64,000 nucleotides of DNA from Trichomonas vaginalis G3. Lineage: Eukaryota > Parabasalia > Trichomonadida > Trichomonadidae. The position numbers were made by a program, and so were the translations under genes. Shown one piece after another: positions 8,525 to 18,498 of this stretch. Each line of letters begins with the position of its first letter. The first letter of the stretch is position 1. The notes under the pieces were generated by a model, which saw only the letters and a program-made list of their open reading frames with translations, was not told the DNA's origin and ran no database searches. The stretch covers positions 17,443,319 through 17,507,318 of the forward strand of contig NC_067206.1 in the NCBI RefSeq assembly GCF_026262505.1. Reading direction: 5' to 3'.

Positions 8525-9319
8525 CTGGTACATGTTAGTACCAGAGTCTTCAAATCTCAAACACTCTGGTACCAACATGTACCAGACGCGAGTTTCCAAT
8601 GCCCTCGTACGATTTTCTATTAAGATCTTCTTGAATGAGAAGATCTTCATAGAAACTCGTACGAGGGCTTCTCTTTTAAATACTCTAGTACCTGCTGGTA
8701 TCGGAGTCGACTTTACAGCCCTTTCCACAATTTTGAAGCTGGGGAAAGTTTTCAAGCAATGAAAGGGAAGCTCTCGCTATGAGGTGAAAATCTAGAATTT
8801 TTACCTCATAGCGAGTAATCCTTTGTTAATTGCTTGAAAACTTTCTTCAAATTATCAAAATTTCGAGGAAAGTTTCCTTGCTTCAAAGTAGAGATGGAGC
8901 CCTTTGAGCCACTGCATATAGGTCAGTGACTCAAAATACTCCATCTCTACTAGAAATCGCCAAAATTTGGGTCGCAATCTTTGAAATGCGACGCAAGTTT
9001 GGGCAATTTCGCGAGGGACTTGCTCCATTTGGTGCATAGATTCACACTCTATGCACCAGATGGAACAATTCTTTCGCTGACAGCGGGAAACTTTGTCTGA
9101 ATAGTTTAACATTCAGACAAAGTTTCCCGCTGTCAGGAGGGAATTAGAGGTGGGAGATATATAGATAGACTATAAATCTCTCACCCTTTAATTCCCTCAA
9201 GAAAGTTCAAAAACTTGGGTGCAATCAGAACTGATTGCACCCAAGTTTTTGAATTTTGTATAAGGAATTGTTGGCTATGATGTACTGATCATGAATCAGT
9301 ACATCATAGCCAACAATTC
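8525..9319. repeat. Array of alternating hairpins inside the MULE
   Basis: At least ten back-to-back inverted repeats: 8,525-8,585, about 8,602-8,668, 8,744-8,845 (nested, inner stem 8,773-8,816), 8,888-8,950, about 8,955-9,012, 9,020-9,068, 9,077-9,136 (26-bp perfect stem, 8-nt loop), 9,139-9,195, 9,206-9,253 (23-bp perfect stem, 2-nt loop) and 9,265-9,319 (25-bp perfect stem, 5-nt loop). A-type members (GGAATT clamp) alternate with B-type members (AAACTTTG-like arms); A-type starts at 8,888, 9,020, 9,139 and 9,265 give steps of 132, 119 and 126 bp. No open frame of interest crosses it. Confidence 0.8.
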
Positions 9320-9567
9320 TACCTTTTAACCAAAGATAATTGATTCGTATGTAAAATATTAAGCTAAAATTTCTCTTTCTTTTAGTACACATTCTTCCAT
9401 TTCGTGTACATGTATCATATATTAAGTACTAGTTATCTATTCTATATCCTTTATCCCAATTTAGATACTCAAAGATAATTCTTTTTCAGAAGAAAAAAAA
9501 TATTTTCTATTAAACCGTTATTTTTTCAATGTGAGTTTTCAATTTTATTTTTCCTTTTTGCTGCTCA

Positions 9568-11245
9568 ATGCAACATCCTCCACCCGATCCTCCATGCGAG
9601 GTTGATCAAGCCATAGGATATTTAGAATATTCTCGTTTTGTTATAGCTGCAGAGCTGCATGGTAACATAAGATTTGTCAAAGACCCACAAAAACTATCAA
9701 TTGGAACAGGAGTATTAATCTACCACCGATGCGAATACGAAGGCTGCCCAGCAGGCTTTAAATTTATTAAAAATTTCGACAATTACATTTTTAAATCTGC
9801 AAACTTAACTCATATTCACTCAGGACCACCACCACAACATAAAAATACACCTACAAGTGGTACTTACCGTGCTTGGATTAAAAAATTTCTCATGAATCAC
9901 GGAAGTCCACTTAATGCAACACAAGAAGTCAACAAAACGCTTGAAATACCTAAAGATCATACTTGTATTCACATGACTATGAAACAAACTGCAATCAATC
10001 AATTGAAATATTATTTACAACAAAAAGATCTTATGAGATCTTTACCAGACATATCTTTAAATCAATTTCAATCTTTACAAAACTATGTTAATCAATGGGA
10101 AGATCAACATGATGACCTTATTTATTTTGACATTCAAGGTGAAGATACTGATTTTCCAGACAAATTGGTTTTTATTTACTCTGATAATGATATGATCTCT
10201 CAAATTCATGAAAAACCACCAATTTATCACTTAGACTCTACGTTTAAATTAATTATTCATGGATTTCCTTTTTATGTATTAGCTACCAAATTTGCTAATA
10301 CTCATTCTATCCCTTTGTGTTATTTTATAATATATCCAGATAATAGTGAAAATATTTCTTTTTGCTTAAGTAAATATTTTGAAACAACTCACACAGAACC
10401 TGAATTTATCATGTCTGACTGTGCACTAAACATTTTCAACGGGATTAGGAATTCATTTCCGGAGTGCAATATCTTTTGGTGCGCGCTACATGTAATACGC
10501 GCACTTAAAAAGAATCTCTCAAAGATAAATGATGAAGAGATTAGATCAGAAGTCGAAAAATTTATGAACATTTTATGTTATTATCGTGATTGCACAGAAG
10601 AAGATGCTGCAAAAATGTATAAAGAGCACATTATTGATAAAATTCAAGATCAATTGGAATTTAATCAATACTTTACACGTCAGTGGGACATTCATAAACA
10701 ACAGTGGATAGCCGCTGCCAGACCAAATGAATTAACCGTTGTGAATAACGTTTCTGAATCTTTATTTAAAAATAAAATATCACGATTTTGGCTGCGTTAA
10801 AAATCAAAGAATTGATGTTTTTGTCAAAAATCTTTTAGAAGAAGTTGCACCCAATTACTTTTATCGTATTAAAAACGATTTACTTCAAACAGGTTTTATT
10901 CCTTCAATTAGAATTCGCGAGCCTTGATTGACAGATTATAAAACAAAATTGAAAAGAGAAGTTCAATCACGTTTATACCAAGTATTAAATTTTGTTCAGA
11001 ATCAAGAAGCCAATTTGAATCCATTAAGATTTTTATTGGAAAATGCTGAAGAAAAACTTTCTCAAATAAATGAAAAGATACAAAATTCAATTACATATTT
11101 AAGATCGTTTGAAATTCCAAATGAATTGTTAGATACGTATATGTTAGAAATTAATGAATTTTGTTATAATTCTCCAGATTATATTTTAGAACATTTCGAA
11201 GAATTTTTGGAGGATTTCAAAGAAAAGAATAATTTAATAGACTAA
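9568..11245 (+). pseudogene. MULE transposase, broken near its C-terminus
   Basis: A Mutator-like DDE transposase (nuclear, cuts and joins element ends). An N-terminal zinc-finger-like part shows C-x4-C and H-x-H (CEYEGC ... THIH). The catalytic core shows the first Asp in YHLDSTFK (about residue 223), the second in MSDCALN (about 284) with the MULE motif C-x2-H in WCALHVIRA, and the Glu in NNVSESLFK (about 397). A frameshift at about 10,790 and a stop at about 10,924 separate the remaining C-terminal part (10,928-11,245). The protein is related in plan, but not closely in sequence, to the MULE of the macrosatellite. Confidence 0.85.
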
Positions 11246-11345
11246 AAAAATTTATTATTTTTATTTATTGTGAATTTTAAATTGTCACTTTTTAAGTGTT
11301 ACCCCCTATTGAAAGTGTCACTTTTTCGGAAATTCTTATATACTC

Positions 11346-11425
11346 TCTGCTTGGAGAATGTGTAGATGCTGCAGTTTGATATTGAGGCTCTAAACCTGTG
11401 GGAGCTGAAAGTCTGCAAGCAATTT
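11346..11425. repeat. 80-bp direct repeat, right of the MULE
   Basis: Second copy of 8,139-8,218; begins directly after the right end of the MULE. Confidence 0.85.
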
Positions 11426-11463
11426 CTTCAGATGAATTTGGAGCGAACACGCTAGCGAATGCC
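11346..11463 (-). pseudogene. N-terminal part of the split unknown gene
   Basis: Reading leftward from an ATG at 11,463, this codes MAFASVFAPNSSEEIACRLS and then enters the 80-bp repeat, whose other copy continues the gene at 8,218. It shows that the repeated 80 bp were single in the uninterrupted gene. Confidence 0.6.
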
Positions 11464-11517
11464 ATTAGACAAAAATTAAGTGGCTACTTATTTGAGAAAA
11501 AATAATATTGAATAAAA

Positions 11518-11585
11518 ACGGTTTTGCCAACGGAGATCCCATCTATTTTTTTATTTTATTGAAAAGTCTCCGTTAGTGAAACCGT
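11518..11585. repeat. Hairpin with internal loop
   Basis: ACGGTTT and AACGGAGA pair with AAACCGT and TCTCCGTT around an AT-rich loop of about 30 nt. Confidence 0.55.
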
Positions 11586-11936
11586 CCAAACCGCTTAATT
11601 GTAGAGTTATTGACACTTTTATTTTTTAAACATGTATTTTTGCGCAACGGTAAAACTTTTTACACAACAGTTTTTGAGAGTCGTCGCCGTTGACTTTTTT
11701 GTAGGGCGCTCAAAATAGTATAACTCTGTTCGGACAAGTAATGGCCTATCGTCGCTACTCGGGAAGTTACAGGCGTTCCAAGCAAGTATACCTTGAGAAC
11801 TTGTTTCCCTTATAAAATGAGAACTAGCGGTTATTTTAAAAAGGTGACAGCACATTGACCGAGTGGTTTTTTATTCTAAACAACTTTTCTCATATAAACA
11901 TTTTACAAAAACCGTTTTTTAAAATTTTTAAAAGTA
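11586..11936. other. Non-coding stretch before the methylase
   Basis: No gene recognised. Confidence 0.3.
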
Positions 11937-12762
11937 TGCTATACTCGAAGCCGCCCCTGCCTTTCTTTGGAAACAAATGTAAGTGCAAAGATATTATTTT
12001 GAGTGAGTTAAAGAAACTTCCAAAGGGTTTAACATTTATAGACTTATTTGGCGGTTCATTTTACATATCGTACTTAGTTCACCTCACTTTTCCGACTCAG
12101 AGATAATATGCAATGACTATGACAACTATATAGAAAGACTTAAACATATACCTGACACAAACAAAATATTGAGTGAGTTAAAAGAAAAAATAGAGGTAAA
12201 AAAGGAAGAACGTGTACCAGTAGATAAAAAATATATTGTGGGTGAAATATTAAAGAAATATGAATATATAGACTGGGATACTATTTCTGCGAGACTTTTG
12301 TATAGTGGCGCTATAAGAGTTCATGACATAGAAACACTTCTCTCAAAAGTTTTATATTTAAACTATACAAATGGTTTGAAAGAAGACTACTCAAAATATA
12401 TAGAAGGTATAGCATTTACAAAGTGTCATTGGAGAGACTTGTATGAAAAATATAAAGATAAGGAAAATGTTTTCTTTATTGTAGACCCACCTTTCTATAA
12501 CACTTGGGACTTTCAATACCAAACCGACTGGACTTTGAGAGACTCTTTAGAAACTTTAGACGTTTTACATAAACACCCATGTTTCTACTTTACATCCGAT
12601 AAAAGTGGTTTGGAAAGTGTCATGAGATGGTTAGAATACATTCATGACTATGAGTTTAAATATGAAAAAATAGAATATGAGAGAGGTCCTATAAACTGGA
12701 GAAGATGTCACAATAAAGAAATTTTATTAGTAAGTAAATGTGGTTTGAAGTCGGAATATTAA
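11937..12762 (+). pseudogene. D12-class (Dam-like) DNA adenine methylase, broken
   Basis: The family transfers a methyl group from AdoMet to N6 of adenine. The N-terminal part has the family opening (KPPLPFFGNK) and the AdoMet-binding motif (FIDLFGGSF); the C-terminal part has the catalytic DPPF motif in FIVDPPFYNTWD followed by a typical strand pattern ending in KEILLVSK. Total length is close to a single-domain Dam. Such genes are typical of phages and also occur in trichomonads, where adenine methylases and N6-methyladenine have been reported. I treat it, with the small ORFs to its right, as a fossil of a phage-like or Maverick/Polinton-like cassette. It is not whole. Confidence 0.65.
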
Positions 12763-12882
12763 TAATAGGTTTCTTACACTGTGCAATATATTTCTTAGAT
12801 GTAGCTTCTAAATACAGACAAGAAGAACCTATACCAGAAACAGTTAAACATATGTACTCATAAGATGTTTTTATCTCATACT

Positions 12883-13315
12883 AAATGGACGCACAAGTTT
12901 CACCTAGAGTTTTAACACAGGTAAACGACCCAGAAAAGAAACCAGATGAAGCTCGAATTTAAGATGCTTTGAACCAATATGGTCAAACAGCTATTAATGT
13001 TCAAATGCAAACTGTCATGTCAAATGACGCTGCGTTAGGTTTACCTCCATGGTATGCTAGTATGAGATGGGAAGTAATGTATACAAACCCTGAATTTTGA
13101 GAAACGGAACCAAACTCAGGCGCCTCCTAAAGAAATTAAAGTTAAAAAATTTAAAATTACCCATATGTGGATTGAAAATGGGAAATACATGTGTGGAGGT
13201 GAAATCAATGGACACTTTTATAAGTGTTCAAGGGACGATGTCAAAAAATATAATATCAAAAGCCTATTGGATTTTTATGAATCTCATATAGAAATTAAAG
13301 AACCAAAAGCATAAG
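12883..13315 (+). pseudogene. Small broken gene(s) beside the methylase
   Basis: Fragments follow the methylase on the same strand. One codes MDAQVSPRVLTQVNDPEKK; the last ends with a Lys-rich stretch containing two Cys (YMCGGEING, FYKCSRDD) and finishes at 13,315. No family is recognised. Strand, spacing and decay suggest they belong to the same old cassette. No polymerase, integrase or capsid gene is visible in the window, so membership of a Maverick/Polinton is only a possibility. Confidence 0.4.
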
Positions 13316-13370
13316 AAGGAAAAACTAACTAAATAAACAATTACTTTTTATATAATTTTACTTTTTTTTA

Positions 13371-14609
13371 ATGTTTACCAATTACAAAGAGATAAAAAAC
13401 TATAGTCAGGCTGAAAACAATTACCAGGATCAAAATTTTAATTGCTGCTCAATTGAACACGATTTTGGAGGGCAAAATTCAGTTAATGCGGATTTTGAAT
13501 TTCTTATTTCAAAATTTTCGGACATTGATTTAGTGCTACAAAAAGAAGTTGCATATGATTTATTTTACAGGTTAACAACTAACTTTCCATTTGAAATTTT
13601 ATTAAATTTTCAACAATTTAAACAACTCCTAATGGTATTAAAGGATTTAGAAGTATGTAAGGATTTAAATTTAAAATTCATTTTTAGTGAACACAGTTTA
13701 TTTATATTAAAATTAACACTTATAACATATAATGAAACAAAAGATGACACATTAATCAAGAATTTACATATAACTTTACTATTTGAATTGATAAAAACAC
13801 AAGATAAAAAATATCTTCATAGGCTGATTCAATTATATATAAAACTCAATTTTTCGTCAGAAAAACAGATCTGTTTCAATTATTTAAGGCTTTTAACTGA
13901 AGAATTTCAGCTATCTGAGAAAATTTCCATTTCAATTCTGACTTTTGTTTCGGAGATAATTCTTGAATTTAGTCATCAAATATTTGATATATTTGGTGAA
14001 TATTTTGTCAATTTTCCTGTAAAAAACATTTTTACAATACAAAATGAAAAAAATACAATTGAATTGGTTTCATATGTTATGTGTTGTCTCGCTAAGTTTC
14101 AAATGGATGAATTCTACGAGTTTATGCCTTTCAATTATTTAATAATTTTTTTGAATATGTGCAAATCTGACACATATAGTGAATACAATATTAGCAATTT
14201 GTTAATTTTAATATATTCAAAAGAAAATTACTTGAAAGTTAAATCAATTATAAATGAAATGGTAAGCTTTATTGTCAAATTAAACTCTCGGACTCTATGC
14301 TTTTCAAGTAAGAATTTAGGATTTGACTTAATGTGCGAACTTTCTTATTCAATTTTACCGGATAAAAGCATTCTACCATCTCATAAAATAGATATAATTC
14401 AGTCATTTAATAATAATAATCCAATAAATGAAGATAATCTCGATTTTTACTTAAATTTATATTTAAATTTAATTGATGATCCAATTATCATACAAAATCA
14501 AATTGTTACTGATTCCATTATTAATTTTCTATCACAGAATTATGAGATCTTAGATGAAGATACAATCAGCGAATTTGAATCAAAATACCAAATTCATCCT
14601 GATTCATAG
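13371..14609 (+). CDS. Hypothetical helical-repeat protein, 412 aa
   Basis: Not recognised by name. ATG follows a run of T and A as in other starts here. The whole length is rich in Leu, Ile, Phe, Asn and Lys with regularly spaced amphipathic helices (for example FLISKFSDIDLVLQKEVAYD, LLMVLKDLEVCKDLN, LTEEFQLSEKISISILTF), which suggests an alpha-solenoid (armadillo/HEAT-like) scaffold. No signal peptide or membrane span; cytoplasmic or nuclear. Trichomonad genomes carry many such proteins of unknown role. It is the longest intact non-transposon gene in the window and stands alone between the decayed cassette and a decayed MULE. Confidence 0.65.
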   Translation: MFTNYKEIKNYSQAENNYQDQNFNCCSIEHDFGGQNSVNADFEFLISKFSDIDLVLQKEVAYDLFYRLTTNFPFEILLNFQQFKQLLMVLKDLEVCKDLNLKFIFSEHSLFILKLTLITYNETKDDTLIKNLHITLLFELIKTQDKKYLHRLIQLYIKLNFSSEKQICFNYLRLLTEEFQLSEKISISILTFVSEIILEFSHQIFDIFGEYFVNFPVKNIFTIQNEKNTIELVSYVMCCLAKFQMDEFYEFMPFNYLIIFLNMCKSDTYSEYNISNLLILIYSKENYLKVKSIINEMVSFIVKLNSRTLCFSSKNLGFDLMCELSYSILPDKSILPSHKIDIIQSFNNNNPINEDNLDFYLNLYLNLIDDPIIIQNQIVTDSIINFLSQNYEILDEDTISEFESKYQIHPDS

Positions 14610-15040
14610 ATTTTTTGATTATTGCTAACATAATAAGCAATTCATTGTCAGTAAAACACTATATTTTTAGATTCAAATCAGATACACACTTTTTTCTATA
14701 TCTTCATATTCTGTTTAAATGATATTTAGCTATGATAACATAAGCTATTATGTATACATATATTTTTAAGTTTCTAACATATTTCTATTTCTGTTGTCTC
14801 TTATATTCTTTAGAAACATAATATTAATCACCATTTATTATTTTTATCATTGAAACATCAATAATGTCAAACAAATATCGTCATGATTTTTTAATATCTC
14901 CTGAAAAACTGTAGCAAAAATATTATTTACAAATGATTCATGAAAAAAAATTAAATTTTTAATTCACAGAATGTTTTATATAATAGATATTGCATCATAT
15001 ATATTGTTGAATTTATATTATTTATGGTGATTTATTATTT
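14610..15040. other. AT-rich intergenic region
   Basis: No gene seen. It separates the helical-repeat gene from the next transposase. Confidence 0.35.
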
Positions 15041-15060
15041 GTCACTTTTCTAATTCATAA
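15041..15060 (+). promoter_or_regulatory. Initiator of the 15,061 gene
   Basis: TCACTTTTCTAATTCATAA directly before ATG fits the trichomonad initiator consensus well. Confidence 0.5.
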
Positions 15061-16552
15061 ATGTCTTTATTACTGAAATATATTGATGCTCCACCTCAAA
15101 ATCCAATTGATTTCAAAATTCCATTGAGTGATCCTATGGACTGGCCATTAATTCCATCCATTCAAGATCTAAAAAAAGCATTGTCAAATAATGAAAATGA
15201 CGATTCTGTTCCTAGCTACTCAACATCTGAAGTTTCGCATGAAAAAATTATAGCAATTGAAGCATATTTAACATCCATTAATTTTGCCAATGAAGATTCA
15301 GCGTTTTTTACAGCATTATACCACACATCTCAAAATTTCATATTTATGAACTATAATAGAGCAAAACATGAATTATCATGTCAATGCGGCGCTCATTATA
15401 CAGTTTACTATGACAAAACGCTCAAATGTTACAAAATACAAGTTGATAAATCTCATTCGCATTGTATGGAATCAACAACCATCCCCACAATAGTATTAGA
15501 TTATCTTATTGAATCAAATAATGAATCATTTATCAGTAATAATTTTACAAATTTTCATCGTATCGTTCAAAAACAATTCAAAAGGGAAATAGGAGAAGAT
15601 ACTTTTCGAAAACGTGTAAAAGCAATTTTTCATATTACAGATTCTGATTTAGTGAATAGTTTCAAAAAACTAATTTCATTGAATAATCATATTGTTGAAT
15701 CAGGAGGCTGTTCCATTATTTCTACAGGTGAAAAAAATGATAAAAATGAGTATATTTACAAAGTTAACGAATTAATTGAAGATCCAAACTTTATAATAAA
15801 ATGTATTTCAATTTTACCACCGGCATCAGAATTGTTTCTTAAATCAGAAAGATTTAACAATATTCTTCTTGTGGATGCCACTAGAACCAATACAATCTGT
15901 GCGGGTAAAATGGGGGTAATTGCCACTACATCTCCAACCAGACGAGCTATTCCGATAGCATATGGTTGGTCTGTGGAAGAAGATCTTCCACTAATGTCTA
16001 GTTTATTTAAGACAATTCTCAATAAAATCACCAAAAATGACATTTCAATTATCTTGAGTGACGGCGGAAGAGCTATTAAAGGGGCATTAATTGAAAATGG
16101 ATTGATTCAAAAACAACGGAGATGCATTTTTCACCTTTTCGAAGATATGAAATATTCGAAATGTAGAAAAATAATATGGTCTTTGAATTTGGCTATAAAC
16201 TCTGTTGATTATACAAACAAATTAAATGACATCAAAAAATCAATAACAGAAAATTATCCAAATTATTCGGCAACAAAAATTAATAAATTTATTAAAAAAT
16301 TAAAAGACGCAAATCCCTTTAAGTTCAATTCATTTGAACAATCAAAAACCTGAATTAAGAATTAATGTAGACCAATATTTAAATAATTGTTATACAGAGA
16401 AAATATCAGATGAAAAAATTGAAGAACTGGCAAAAATGACGGCAAGTTATAAAAACTTGCCAGCTATAGATAGTTTAGAGATCCCTGAAAGAATAAGAAG
16501 AGATAAACAAACGAGAAAGAGAATGCCTTCAAAATTTGAATATAATAAATAA
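15061..16552 (+). pseudogene. MULE-type transposase, internally deleted
   Basis: The first frame (15,061-16,353) is 430 residues. It has a Cys/His cluster (CQCGAHY ... KSHSHC), a middle region, then the MULE core: first Asp in LLVDATRTNT (about residue 272), second in LSDGGRAIKG (about 334) and the C-x2-H in RRCIFHLFE (355-358). The third acidic residue of the DDE triad is not seen. The frame stops and a short basic C-terminal piece continues in another frame to 16,552 (ending KRMPSKFEYNK), so the part between appears lost. It differs clearly from the other MULEs in this window, and I could not find its terminal repeats. Confidence 0.65.
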
Positions 16553-16572
16553 TGTTGATTTCAAATTTTGAG

Positions 16573-16825
16573 GAATTGATCGTCAATTTTGAAAGGATAA
16601 TAAAAATTGAGAGTAGGTGTAATTTTTTAAAAAAAGAAGATAAATCAAATACATTTTAATAAACAAATCAAATTATTAATTCATCCAAAAATTTTTTAAG
16701 AAATGATCGGCAATTTTGAAAGGATAATAAAAAATTGAGAGAATGTGTAATTTTTTTAAAAAAGAAGATAAATCAAATATATTTTAATAAATAAATCAAA
16801 TTATTCAATTTTGATTTTAAAAACA
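16573..16825. repeat. Tandem duplication, about 127 bp period
   Basis: The sequence beginning CAATTTTGAAAGGATAATAA is repeated after 127 bp with small differences, directly behind the decayed transposase. Confidence 0.75.
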
Positions 16826-17507
16826 ATACTTTTATTGTAAATTTGAATTCAAATTATTGTTTTATATTCAGCCTTATATATTATTTTTTCTTTAAACATT
16901 ATTTTTCTTTCTTCTATTCAAATGCATTTTCAAAGCAAATTTTGAATTATCCTATATTATCTCAATTACAAATATATTTTTATTTAACTTAAATGCACAA
17001 TTAATCTTTTCATAATTTATCCATTTTGATAATTTCGATTTTTTTCAAAACGCTCTCAAATCTTTACAATTTGTGAGAATAATTTTATTCCCATATCAAA
17101 ATTCAAATTTGTTTTTTTTAATAATTGCATTTATCTATTAATATACTATCTATTTTTTCAATTTTTTATTTTCTATTTTTTATCAATTTTTTCAAAATAA
17201 AATTTCTCCTTTTTCAACATTCTCCTAAACATTTTACGAAATCTTGCTAATATTTGCTTTCCCCATATTTATAGATGTGTTTCACCATCAATATACTTTC
17301 TATTTATTAAATTTCAATAAAGAAAAATCTCATCTTTTTAATTCCTTCATGAAAAATCCGAATTCATACTTGATTTATTATATACATTTTTACTAGCTAT
17401 TGAATCAATTGTACTAACAATGTTAATTTCAATATGAATGAATTTTTGGCCGATTGTGCTATGCAAAGTTGATGATAATTGCAGGAAATTTTGAGATTTT
17501 CGAGGTT
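16826..17507. other. AT-rich non-coding region
   Basis: Long T- and A-rich tracts; no gene or clear repeat recognised. Confidence 0.35.
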
Positions 17508-17688
17508 TTGGAGGGTGTGAGTACTATTACATATAATAGTATCTCACACCCTCCAATTCATCCTATGGCGCCGAGAAATTTTGGTGAAATGCGACGACAT
17601 TTCACCAAAAATTTTCTCGACAACATATAGAGAACTAGAGTCTGCGAGGTACTGATTCTATCTATGTACCTCGCAGACCCTAGTTCTC
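17508..17688. repeat. Three alternating hairpins
   Basis: TTGGAGGGTGTGAG with its complement (17,508-17,556), CGAGAAATTTTGGTGAAATG with a near-complement (17,572-17,619), and GAGAACTAGAGTCTGCGAGG with a near-complement (17,630-17,688), the last containing GAGGTACTGAT as in the hairpins at 1 and 6,285. First and third are 122 bp apart. Confidence 0.75.
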
Positions 17689-17905
17689 AGCCAAAATGGC
17701 TAAAAATTGCTCGCAATTGTTTGCCATGTAAACTGACACTTTTTGAGGAGATTTGACATTCTGTCAAATCTCCTTTTTTCGTATATAAGAGTTTAGGTTT
17801 TTTAAGTCGGTCTAAAACTTCCTGAGGTAAAGGAAGAACTTTACAAACACGTGGTGTAAAAGGTGGTCTTCCATGACTTATTCTGTTTAAAGCAGCATTG
17901 TTCAT
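17687..17905 (-). CDS. Hypothetical small protein or gene fragment, 72 aa
   Basis: Not recognised. Starts MNNAALNRISHGRPPFTPRV, basic and proline-containing, with no hydrophobic segment. Codon use looks like that of coding DNA for the first 55 residues; the end runs through a short hairpin (GGAGATTTGACA pairing with its complement near 17,750) and into the neighbouring hairpin array. It may be the start of a longer gene cut off by the array. Confidence 0.3.
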   Translation of the reverse strand: MNNAALNRISHGRPPFTPRVCKVLPLPQEVLDRLKKPKLLYTKKGDLTECQISSKSVSLHGKQLRAIFSHFG

Positions 17906-17988
17906 TTCATCCTAGTTAAAAACCTTACATTCTCACAAAAAAATTCAATTGCTTTTCAATTTTGCAAAGTAAGGAGGATAATATAAAT

Positions 17989-18061
17989 TCAGCGGATGTA
18001 TGGTAGTCTTGGAGGTACGTTACTAGATAAAGTACTTCCAAGACAACAATACATCTGCTGA
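17989..18061. repeat. Long hairpin
   Basis: TCAGCGGATGTATGGTAGTC at the left pairs, with a few mismatches, with the right arm ending CAATACATCTGCTGA. Confidence 0.65.
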
Positions 18062-18498
18062 AAGGTAAAATATTTGTTGAAATTATTTAACATTTCATCT
18101 GTAGCAACACAATCATCAAATTAACCTTGTTTGTGATAATACTCTTCAATATTTTGATGAGAGACCTAAGGGTGCGCTATTTACGCAAAAAACATATGCG
18201 GAACAAAAAATTATTGAAATATATTCACCATACATTTTGTTCAGAGAGTGTATTCAAACATAGTGCGTGTTCAAAATAAAATTACAGATTAATATACAAA
18301 ATTGATAATTATAATAGTTGCAAAAAAATTTAAGTTCAAATTCAAATTTTCAATAGTAATCGTTTTAAATAAATATTAATTATTTAATTTATATAATATT
18401 TTTAAAAAATTTTTACAACAAAATAATCTTGAATGATATGTTTTTTCATTTTTTGTTTTATGTTAGAGCTTCACTAGATTAGTAGTTGTTTTAGCAAA
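18062..18498. other. AT-rich non-coding stretch
   Basis: Nothing recognised. Confidence 0.3.

Larger units (their letters stand above)
8219..11345 (+). mobile_element. MULE (Mutator-like) DNA transposon
   Basis: The ends are inverted: 29 nt from the left boundary reach ...AAGAATTACCGAAAAAGTGAC and 29 nt from the right boundary (complement) reach ...AAGAATTTCCGAAAAAGTGAC, both starting GA. Inside are a hairpin array (8,525-9,319) and one MULE transposase gene (9,568-11,245). The element interrupts an unknown gene and lies exactly between 80-bp direct repeats. Confidence 0.8.

Noticed and set aside
8525-9319. CRISPR array
   Set aside because: Regular spacing suggests it, but the units are inverted repeats of differing sequence, not identical direct repeats with spacers, and there are no cas genes in this eukaryotic DNA.
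11937-13315. Complete Maverick/Polinton
   Set aside because: Only the methylase and small unknown pieces are present; no polymerase, integrase, ATPase, protease or capsid gene, and no long inverted ends seen.
16573-16825. Target duplication of the MULE-type gene at 15,061
   Set aside because: Both copies lie downstream of the gene and next to each other, so this is a local tandem duplication.
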